The notes below the pieces were generated by a model. That model was not told where the DNA came from. It worked only from the letters and a program-made list of their open reading frames with translations, and did not search any database. Shown here piece by piece: positions 8,030 through 13,438 of a stretch of 39,490 nt of DNA (position 1 is its first letter; each line of letters starts with the position of its first letter). The DNA is from JBBSEZ01 sp038239195 (lineage in GTDB: Bacteria; Planctomycetota; Planctomycetia; Gemmatales; Gemmataceae): assembly GCA_038239195.1 (NCBI GenBank), contig JBBSEZ010000028.1, positions 1-39,490 on the forward strand, read 5' to 3'. The position numbers and the translations under genes were made by a program.

Positions 8030-8399
8030 CATTTGAATCCCACACGTCTGCGCACAGGTCTCGGACTCCTTGTTTTGCCAGCAGAGCTGCGAACGTTGCG
8101 AGCGCTTTGCTCTGACCAAAGTACTCGGCAATGACCATCCAGATCGCTTGCGCGAGGGGGAAAAGGTCCCCCTCCGCAGCAGAGCGCACCGTTTTGTTCG
8201 CGCAGACCTTGAACCTCACCTTGCTGACGCGTTCCTGAAGCCATTCTTTGCCGCTTGCAATCAGCTTTGCCGGTGTGCCCGGCACCGAGCCGAGATAGTT
8301 ATTTTCTCCGAGTTCACTGAGAAGGTCATTCTCGTCTTTCGCGAGAGCATCACGAAGCAATCGTGATACCTCTTCTGGTGACATACTCATCTCAGCCAC
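8019..8399 (-). CDS. Small protein of unknown function, first gene of the metallopeptidase unit
   Basis: I do not recognise this family. The GTG at 8399 is chosen because AAGGAG (8408-8413) lies eight bases upstream, giving 126 residues; the ATG at 8390 is the next choice. The protein begins with an acidic helical stretch (SPEEVSRLLRDALAKDENDL), has a central basic segment (KEWLQERVSKVRFKVCANK), and a hydrophobic helical C-terminal half (LFPLAQAIWMVIAEYFG, then ALATFAALLAKQG). It ends DVWDSNDEH, overlapping the metallopeptidase start by 11 bases. The fixed overlap suggests the two proteins act together, for example as activator, inhibitor or antitoxin of the peptidase. This is inference. Confidence 0.7.
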   Translation of the reverse strand: MAEMSMSPEEVSRLLRDALAKDENDLLSELGENNYLGSVPGTPAKLIASGKEWLQERVSKVRFKVCANKTVRSAAEGDLFPLAQAIWMVIAEYFGQSKALATFAALLAKQGVRDLCADVWDSNDEH

Positions 8400-8407
8400 T
8401 GCGGTGT

Positions 8408-8413
8408 CTCCTT
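8408..8413 (-). promoter_or_regulatory. Ribosome binding site AAGGAG deciding the GTG start at 8399
   Basis: AAGGAG on the minus strand lies eight bases before GTG 8399, an ideal spacing. The ATG at 8390 would be 17 bases away. Confidence 0.65.
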
Positions 8414-8637
8414 TATAGTGTTGGCCAACCGTCAAGAAACCAGTAGGCCGCCGGTCTGTGGGGTTTCGATTTCCAACCTCCCGCATGAATTGTGGAAGCC
8501 GCGCCAGGGATGCTGGTGCGGCTTGGGCACCGAGTTTGCAAGCGATCACTGGATGAACCGGCCACGTATCCGCGATCACCGAAGGCAAACTACAACCGCA
8601 CTTGCTCGCCGACTAGATGGCAAACGTATACAGAACG

Positions 8638-8731
8638 CTATAGCTCAGCCGCCGGGGCCGCCTGCTTTGACGACGTTGGACCAGAAGCCGAATTGGCGGC
8701 CCCGGTCGGCTGGAGCGATTGGTTCGGCGAG
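8638..8731 (-). repeat. LQxT-type dispersed repeat, copy 2 (forms the 3' end of a CDS)
   Basis: On the minus strand it begins GCCGAACCAATCGCTCCAGC, continues CGACCGGGGC, and ends CGGCTGAGCTATAG, supplying the stop codon of the preceding gene. It shares its beginning and end with the copy at 6845-6985. Confidence 0.6.
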
Positions 8732-9027
8732 CCGCCGCCCAAGAGCCGCGCTCGATTGTAATGTGCGGCCATGCTCCACTTCGATTCATCATCGTAGAAA
8801 ATGATCACGGCATACGCGGCATGGGCCATCGGATCGGGAAGCCAGGTCGCAAAGACCTCTGGCCTCAAGTCGCCCGGGGCCACGCCGATCTGTAGGCAGA
8901 GCTCACGGACACAGATCCATTCCCCGGATCGCTTGCTATCCAGGAGGTGCAGAGGAAAGGCTTCAGTCTTCCTCAAACTCACCAAGTCCGTGCACGTGTT
9001 GAACAGCGTGATTTCGTCGTCTTGCAT
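8638..9027 (-). CDS. Putative immunity-type protein with a repeat-derived C terminus
   Basis: I do not recognise the family. The ATG at 9027 has a strong GAGGAGGGG site just upstream and lies 10 bases after the stop of the toxin-like gene. The product has 129 residues. The first 95 (MQDDEITLFNTCTDLVSLRK onward, through FATWLPDPMAHAAYAVIIFYDDESKW) look like a small, acidic, globular protein. From PNQSLQPTGAANSASG onward the sequence is encoded by a dispersed repeat also present at 6845-6985, so the original C terminus was replaced or extended. Position, size and acidity fit an immunity protein for the upstream toxin-like domain. The function is inferred from this context only. Confidence 0.6.
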   Translation of the reverse strand: MQDDEITLFNTCTDLVSLRKTEAFPLHLLDSKRSGEWICVRELCLQIGVAPGDLRPEVFATWLPDPMAHAAYAVIIFYDDESKWSMAAHYNRARLLGGGSPNQSLQPTGAANSASGPTSSKQAAPAAEL

Positions 9028-9037
9028 CGGCCCCTCC

Positions 9038-9508
9038 TCACTGGACAAACGCCTTCAGCCTCTGAAACTCCTCTTCCGTAGCCGAGCGGATCGTCCCATC
9101 TCGCAGCCGAGCTTGATGAGCGGCATCCGGTCGCCTGACAGAGGTGACATGCTCGCCATGCTCCTCGACGATGTGTTCCCGTCCTCTCGAACCGCGCACG
9201 ACAAAGCGGCCATCGTCTGCTTGAACAAACACATCCTGTTGCCCAGCCCTCTGGATGTCGTTTACCACTTCCCCAATCGGGCGCCCTTGTCCGGATCGCA
9301 GTCGGGCGTGTTCGCTTCTCGTGATGCCTGCTTGGTCTTGCTCTCCTCCGTTGTCCGAAGCAGGTTCGTTCGCGTCAGGCACGAGCAGTCCTCCGGAACT
9401 GGCCTCGCAGCGCTCTCGTCCGCGACGGGTTGCTTGCGAGGCGCGACGCGGACGGGCCTCTTGTAGTCGCGAGACTGCTCGTTCACAGGGCACTGCGCCG
9501 AAACGCAA
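9038..9508 (-). pseudogene. Probable polymorphic-toxin C-terminal domain, 5'-truncated
   Basis: The open frame has 156 codons from a TTG at 9508, but only the last 90 residues or so look like a folded domain: ARLRSGQGRPIGEVVNDIQ, then DVFVQADDGRFVVRGSRGRE with HIVEEHGEHVTSV, ending EEEFQRLKAFVQ. The arginine-rich core with paired His residues resembles small domains found at the ends of large secreted toxins and in orphan toxin cassettes, but I cannot name a family. The N-terminal part (residues 1-65) is low in order, and the frame is cut by the palindrome at 9511-9590, which belongs to mobile-element debris. A probable immunity gene follows after 10 bases. I read it as the surviving 3' end of a larger gene; it could also be an intact small protein starting further in. 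Confidence 0.5.
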
Positions 9509-9510
9509 TG

Positions 9511-9590
9511 GAATCTATGCTGCGTGGTCCGCGCGGAGAGGCCGTGTCCTCGCCGAAGTCGTGCCCCGCGGACCACGCAGCCATAGATTC
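9511..9590. repeat. Long inverted repeat (palindromic element)
   Basis: The left arm at 9511-9533 (GAATCTATGCTGCGTGGTCC plus GCG) pairs with the right arm at 9567-9590 (CGCGGACCACGCAGCCATAG plus ATTC), with one extra base in the right arm. The loop has 33 bases. It lies between the truncated toxin domain and the end of the IS91-like remnant and could be the terminal hairpin of that element or an independent MITE. Confidence 0.8.
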
Positions 9591-10190
9591 TGGTTGAACT
9601 TACCCGCCGGTGGGGGCTTCTCCCCTGGGGGCATTCAATCCAGTCTCCCGACTCTCCACCCGATGCTACCCCACGCCGGCCCCTGCCGCAAGCACTTTCC
9701 GCCCGCCCCGGTCCCCGCATCGGCGCGGCGCTTTTGCCTCTCTACTGCCGCCCACGGGGCGCCCCCGCCACCCGGGCAACCGCAGCCGGCGCGCGCACCG
9801 CGTATGCCGACGGGCCGCCACGCCGCCCTGCGCCTGCCTCGCCGCCGCCACCACGCGCCCCTCACGAATTGTCCACTCCCTCGATGGCCACGACGGGCCC
9901 CGCCACCCCGGGCGCCACTTCGCCGTCCCGGACCAGCGGCCCCACCCCGCAACGCGGGCACAACTCCGCCTCGGCCGCCGATGCCACGAACGCAGGACCA
10001 CGTACGCCAGCGGCCACAGCAGCCGACGGCACAACGACAACTTCTCCTCACTCCCCCGGTTGGCCAGCAGGCCGTAGTGCCCCGCCGCCACGAATCCCCG
10101 CGGCAGCACGTGCCCCGTCCAGCGCCGCAAGAGCTCCACCACCCCCCGCGTCAACTCCTTGGCGCGGCCCCTTGCTCCTGCTACCCCGGG
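9591..10190. mobile_element. Remnant of an IS91-like element
   Basis: It comprises the frameshifted transposase end and about 270 bases of 3' flank up to the palindrome at 9511-9590. A GAAC motif at 9596-9599 near the palindrome is compatible with the GAAC/GTTC preference of IS91 transposition, but that is too short to prove a boundary. The right limit is uncertain. Confidence 0.45.
9862..10190 (-). pseudogene. IS91-family transposase C-terminal fragment, frameshifted
   Basis: One minus-strand frame (about 10190 to 10010) reads ELTRGVVELLRRW, HVLPRGFVAAGHYGLLANRG and EEKLSLCRRLL, the end of the Y2 transposase domain of IS91/IS801-type elements. A second frame then reads AELCPRCGVGPLVRDGEV and ends at a TGA at 9862, matching the C-terminal Cys pair of the same family. 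The frame changes between about 9970 and 10010, so the gene is broken. The N-terminal and catalytic tyrosine regions are absent. Sequence between 9591 and 9861 is probably the 3' flank of the element; no gene is supported there. Confidence 0.75.
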
Positions 10191-10252
10191 GCGTGACTCA
10201 CTGCCGCTCTCTTGCCGCGTCGTGGCCCGTCTAACGGGGCCGGCCTGTCGGG

Positions 10253-10396
10253 CTACAACAGCAGCGCCCGGCAGTTCAGCCGCTCGACCAGCAAGCGCCT
10301 GGGCAACGCGACCTCGTGCTTCTGGTCGCGGCACGTTACCAGCAGCGCGTGCTGCTCCGGCGTCGCGGGATCGCGTTCGACGTGACTGGCACTCAA
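10253..10396 (-). CDS. Short hypothetical ORF or gene fragment
   Basis: From a TTG at 10396 to TAG at 10253 this gives 47 residues (SASHVERDPATPEQHALLVT, then CRDQKHEVALPRRLLVERL). Third codon positions are almost all G or C, like real genes in this genome, but there is no clear ribosome site and the frame continues upstream without a better start. It may be the end of a larger gene lost when the IS91-like element arrived. The 10397-10630 interval beyond it shows no convincing gene. Confidence 0.3.
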   Translation of the reverse strand: MSASHVERDPATPEQHALLVTCRDQKHEVALPRRLLVERLNCRALLL

Positions 10397-10630
10397 GATG
10401 GGTGAAAGCGAAGGGACACAAGGGGCGAGGAAGAAGGGTTTTGGCGGAGAACGCCAAGGGGCGGGCGCGCCCCTTTTCGTCGCGAGGGAAGAAATCGCCC
10501 ATGAAATCGGGGCCATCCCAAGAAGTCACTCAAAGGCGCCTCGCAACGACGTACGCGCCACCGGTAGCCTTCTTGATGGTGGGGCGCATTCCCTGTTCCG
10601 GGCGCCCCGTCCCCCATCGAGGCTCACGCC

Positions 10631-11572
10631 ATGTCCCCCTTCCTGCCCGATGAGGCCCCCCGCCCCGATGCCGCGCCGACCGCGGAGAGCTCCACGAGCC
10701 CCAGCGGCCGCGATCACCGCGGCCGGTTCATGAGAGGCAACCCCGGCGGGCCGGGCAACCCGTTCGCCCGCCGGGTCGCCGCCCTGCGGGTGGCGCTGCT
10801 GCGCCCGGTCGGGGAGGAGCAGATGGCGGCGCTGGCCGACCGCCTCCTCACGATGGCGCTGGGGGGCGACCTCGTCGCGGCGAAACTGGTGCTCTCCTAC
10901 TGCGTGGGCAAGCCCGGCCCGTCCGTCGATCCGGACAGCCTCGACCGGCACGAGTGGGAACTCTGCCGCAAGTCCTCGGTGTCCTCCGAGGAGATGGTGG
11001 TGGCGATGGGCGTGCCGCTGGCCTTCGCCACCACCGTCGTGCGCGAGTCCAGCCCCGGCGTCGCCCAAGGCCTCGCCGACCAGATGCTCGACGGCCTCGC
11101 CGAGCAGGCCCGACTTGACGCCGAGGAAGCGGAGGAGGAGGCCGCCCTCGACGCCGAGGAAGTGGAGGGCAAGGAGGACGAGGACGAGGAGGAGGCGCAG
11201 CCCGAGGCCGCTCCCGCCACGCCGGCGCCCGAGGCGGGCTGGGCCGTGCCGCAATCGCTGGCGGCGATCCTGGCGGCGCTGGGCCTCGGCTCCCTCCCGC
11301 TGCCCGGCGTGCCCGGCGCGGGCAGCCCGACGATCCCGCTGGCGGGCCCGGCGAGCGAGGGCGCGGCCGCCCGCCGCACAGCCTGCCCGCCGGCGGGGCG
11401 GGACTATTCCAGCCGTCACCCCACGGCGGCTAACGGCGGTGCGGGGGCCGCTCCGGACCGTCACCGCACGGTGGCTAACGGCGTGGCTAACGGCTGCCCG
11501 GGGCCCGATCCGCGCGGGGCGGGCCGTCACCAGACCGGGGCTAACGGCGGGCCTGTCTCTGGGGCGGGGTAA
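10631..11572 (+). CDS. DUF5681-like protein with a repeat-derived C terminus
   Basis: The product has 313 residues. The N terminus carries RDHRGRFMRGNPGGPGNPFA, the glycine/asparagine-rich start typical of DUF5681-type proteins common in planctomycetes and near mobile DNA. RRVAALRVALLRPVGEEQ and DRLLTMALGGDLVAAKLVLSYCVGKP follow, a helical segment seen in the same family. Residues about 155-195 are strongly acidic (EEAEEEAALDAEEVEGKEDE), probably a coiled or disordered linker. The last 50 residues contain three copies of a repeat (RHPTAANGG, RHRTVANG, RHQTGANGG) encoded by the 45-base repeat that continues beyond the stop. The function is unknown. The start ATG has only a weak GAGG upstream. 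Confidence 0.7.
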   Translation: MSPFLPDEAPRPDAAPTAESSTSPSGRDHRGRFMRGNPGGPGNPFARRVAALRVALLRPVGEEQMAALADRLLTMALGGDLVAAKLVLSYCVGKPGPSVDPDSLDRHEWELCRKSSVSSEEMVVAMGVPLAFATTVVRESSPGVAQGLADQMLDGLAEQARLDAEEAEEEAALDAEEVEGKEDEDEEEAQPEAAPATPAPEAGWAVPQSLAAILAALGLGSLPLPGVPGAGSPTIPLAGPASEGAAARRTACPPAGRDYSSRHPTAANGGAGAAPDRHRTVANGVANGCPGPDPRGAGRHQTGANGGPVSGAG

Positions 11573-11602
11573 GGGGCCAGGCGGAGCGCCGGGGGCCTCC
11601 GG

Positions 11603-11642
11603 CCTGCCTTCCGCAACGGGCAGGTCGAAGACCTGCCCCACC
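11603..11642. repeat. GGGCAGGTC hairpin repeat, copy 1
   Basis: GGGCAGGTC and GACCTGCCC form a perfect nine-base stem with a three-base loop, inside a larger element shared with 11944-11999. It follows the DUF5681-like stop within 40 bases and could terminate its transcript. Confidence 0.65.
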
Positions 11643-11716
11643 CCTGCCGAGCCGTCACCGCACGGCGGCTAACGGCGGCGCGAAGCCCGGCCCGGCCCGT
11701 CACCCAACGGCGGCTA

Positions 11717-11851
11717 CTGCGTCCGACCTTTCTAAAGATACAGGCTCCGCAGCGACATAGCGATGTCACTGGGGTTGGTTTCCCTAGACATGAGGCAGTG
11801 ACATCGGCACGTCACCTAGAGGATGGGTGTCTTTAGAAAGGTCGGACGCAG
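11717..11851. mobile_element. 135-base MITE, IS630/Tc1-mariner type, with TA duplication
   Basis: The ends CTGCGTCCGACCTTTCTAAA (left) and TTTAGAAAGGTCGGACGCAG (right) are perfect inverted repeats of at least 22 bases. TA flanks both sides (11715-11716 and 11852-11853), and removing the element with one TA restores the repeat unit GGCGGCTAACGGC. Inside, CGATGTCACTG (11761-11771) and CAGTGACATCG (11796-11806) form a second perfect inverted repeat. There is no coding capacity, so it must be mobilised by a transposase elsewhere. Confidence 0.88.
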
Positions 11852-11943
11852 TAACGGCGGCGCGGGACCGATGCGGGCGGGCCGTCACCAAACCGGGGCG
11901 AACGGCCGCCCCGCTCCCGCGGCGAGGTGAAGCGTCACGGATC

Positions 11944-11999
11944 GTGGGGCAAGCCTCCTGCCTGCCTTTTTACACGGGCAGGTCGGCGACCTGCCCCAC
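11944..11999. repeat. GGGCAGGTC hairpin repeat, copy 2
   Basis: Starts GTGGGGCAAGCCTCCTGCCT and ends with the GGGCAGGTC-GGC-GACCTGCCC hairpin and a closing CCCCAC that pairs with the opening GTGGGG. It is related to 11603-11642 and, more distantly, to a stretch near 34424-34450. Confidence 0.7.
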
Positions 12000-12044
12000 G
12001 GAGCTCGCTTTGTTCGCGCCGCTGTCGGGGGCCGTGTCAGCGCG

Positions 12045-12410
12045 TTGACGATCCCGTGGAGTACCCACACGAGCCCCGAGGTCGCCCGCGTCGGGCTGTC
12101 CGAGCGCGAGGCCAAGGAGCAGGGCCTCCCGGTGGACGTCTTCACGCAGTCGCTCTCCGGGGTGGACCGGGTGGCCCTCGACGACGAGGTGGAGGGCTTC
12201 GCCCGCGTGCTGGTGAGGAAGGGCGCCGGCAGGGTCGTGGGGGCGACCGTCGTGGCGGCGCACGCGGGGGAGATGATCGCCGAGGTAACGCTGGCGATGA
12301 CGGCCAAGCTGGGGCTGGGGGCGGTCGCGAGGGCCGTTCACCCATGCCCCTCGCGGGTGGAGGCGCTGAAGAAGGCGGGCGACGCCTCCAACCGCACGCG
12401 GCTCCACGCT
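12045..12410 (+). pseudogene. C-terminal fragment of a mercuric-reductase-like pyridine nucleotide-disulfide oxidoreductase
   Basis: The frame reads TIPWSTHTSPEVARVGLSER, then LVRKGAGRVVGATVVAAHAGEMIAEVTLAMT and HPCPSRVEALKKAGDASNRTRL. This is the dimerisation domain of flavoprotein disulfide reductases (dihydrolipoamide or mercuric reductase-like). The FAD and NAD domains, with the redox-active CxxxxC, are missing upstream, where repeats abut the fragment. The conserved HPYPT is HPCPS, and similarity ends after NRTRL, just before the dispersed repeat at 12453. A first codon here would be chance, since no ribosome site is present. I read it as a relic cut at both ends by repeats. Confidence 0.75.
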
Positions 12411-12452
12411 CTACCGACGCGCTCCGCCACGCCCGCCGACCTCCTTTCGCGC

Positions 12453-12512
12453 TTTCCTATTGAGAAAACCTTGCCGCCCCGCTGGCCATCGGCTTGTCAT
12501 TCCCGAGAATGT
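12453..12512. repeat. Dispersed 59-base repeat, copy B
   Basis: Matches 5256-5314 with a few differences, including a one-base gap in the A run and TTCATT/TCCTT-type changes near the end. It abuts the degraded end of the disulfide reductase relic. Confidence 0.8.
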
Positions 12513-12699
12513 ATTTGCCGCGAGTGGGACGATCTCTCTCCCGCGCGGCCGCCGCGCGGAGACGCGGCCCTCTCCTGTCGCGCCGGAGCGCCCGCCGGCC
12601 CTCGCAACGATCCTTGCCGAGAGGCCCCCACGAGAGGTGGCTTGCTCCTTCGCCCCGAGCGGCGAGCCCGAGAGATTTCCCGCTCGAAGCGTCGCGGGA
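12513..12699. other. Intergenic leader upstream of the respiratory operon
   Basis: No gene is supported. Two CCGCGCGG palindromes lie three bases apart (12541-12548 and 12552-12559), about 150 bases before the proposed sigma-54 promoter, a distance compatible with an activator site. That role is only a guess. Confidence 0.35.
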
Positions 12700-12714
12700 T
12701 GGCACGTGACTTGC
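12700..12714 (+). promoter_or_regulatory. Putative sigma-54 promoter of the act-cox operon
   Basis: TGGCACGTGACTTGC has GG and GC separated by exactly ten bases, and matches the established sigma-54 pattern TGGCACG-N4-TTGC completely. The base after TTGC is C rather than the preferred A/T. Transcription would begin near 12726, leaving a leader of about 45 bases before actA. It would require an enhancer-binding activator that is not encoded in the window. Confidence 0.6.
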
Positions 12715-12771
12715 CTTTCTGATCGCGGCCCCACCCCGGGCCCGTGACCTGTCCTGACACGGGGAGGACCG

Positions 12772-13416
12772 ATGCCCCAGATCTTCCACCGCAGCTTCAA
12801 TACGCTCTCCAAGGTGAGCATCTACGGCGCCGTCTTTCTGATTGCCGGGGCTGGCTACGCCCTCGCCGTCTTCGTGCGCTCCTCCTACGCCACCGACGCG
12901 GGCGTCACCCGCGAACAGCCGATCCCGTTCAGCCATCAACACCACGTCAACGAACTGGGCATCGATTGCCGCTATTGTCATACGTCGGTCGAAGATTCGC
13001 ACTTCGCGGGCATTCCGCCGACGAAGACGTGCATGAACTGCCACTCGCAAATCTGGGTCGGCGCCGACATGCTCGCCGCGGTGCGCGAGAGCTACCGCAC
13101 CGACAAGTCGATCCCCTGGCAGCGCGTCCACAAGCTCGGCGATTTCTGCTACTTCGACCACAGCATTCACGTCGCCAAGGGCGTCGGGTGCGTCACCTGC
13201 CACGGCCGCGTCGATCGCATGCCGCTCGTCTGGCAGGAGAACAGCCTGTTGATGGAGTGGTGCCTCGATTGCCATCGCCAGCCCGACAAGTACGTCCGGC
13301 CGCGCGACCAGGTCTTCAACATGACCTACGAGCGCCCGGACGCCGACGAGGGCAAGCGCCTCGTGAAGGAAAACAACGTCAAGTCGAAGATGAGCTGTAA
13401 CACCTGCCATCGGTGA
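12772..13416 (+). CDS. actA: Alternative complex III subunit ActA, pentaheme cytochrome c
   Basis: The 214-residue protein has one N-terminal membrane anchor (about residues 17-36) and five CxxCH heme sites at 66-70, 87-91, 140-144, 164-168 and 209-213, as in the pentaheme subunit of the Rhodothermus complex. Additional His residues (HQHH at 55-58, H120, H130, H133) are candidate axial ligands. In this complex ActA takes electrons from the iron-sulfur subunit and passes them on to the monoheme cytochrome and the oxidase. GGGGAGG precedes the ATG. It is the first gene of the operon and is followed by actB after 22 bases. Confidence 0.94.
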   Translation: MPQIFHRSFNTLSKVSIYGAVFLIAGAGYALAVFVRSSYATDAGVTREQPIPFSHQHHVNELGIDCRYCHTSVEDSHFAGIPPTKTCMNCHSQIWVGADMLAAVRESYRTDKSIPWQRVHKLGDFCYFDHSIHVAKGVGCVTCHGRVDRMPLVWQENSLLMEWCLDCHRQPDKYVRPRDQVFNMTYERPDADEGKRLVKENNVKSKMSCNTCHR

Positions 13417-13438
13417 CGGCTGGGAGGCGGAGGCCCCG

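Larger units (their letters stand above)
11413..11906. repeat. Degenerate repeat array, unit CCGTCACC..ACGGCGGCTAACGGC
   Basis: Six 25-base units start at 11413, 11458, 11524, 11652, 11697 and 11882. The commonest period is about 45 bases once the insertion at 11717-11851 is removed from the fifth unit. The first three units are in frame in the DUF5681-like gene; the others are non-coding. Spacers are short, GC rich and variable in length, so this is not a CRISPR array. Confidence 0.75.

Noticed and set aside
9666..10529. A 287-residue minus-strand protein
   Set aside because: Only a central segment matches an IS91-like transposase end; the rest is flanking sequence read through, so it is annotated as a frameshifted pseudogene.
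11413..11906. Possible CRISPR array from regularly repeated CCGTCACC...GGCTAACGGC units
   Set aside because: Units are imperfect, three are translated in a gene, spacers vary from about 20 to over 100 bases and resemble one another, and no cas gene is near.
12045..12722. An intact oxidoreductase gene of 225 residues
   Set aside because: Only the dimerisation domain is present and the last 100 residues are translated repeat and leader sequence, so it is a relic.
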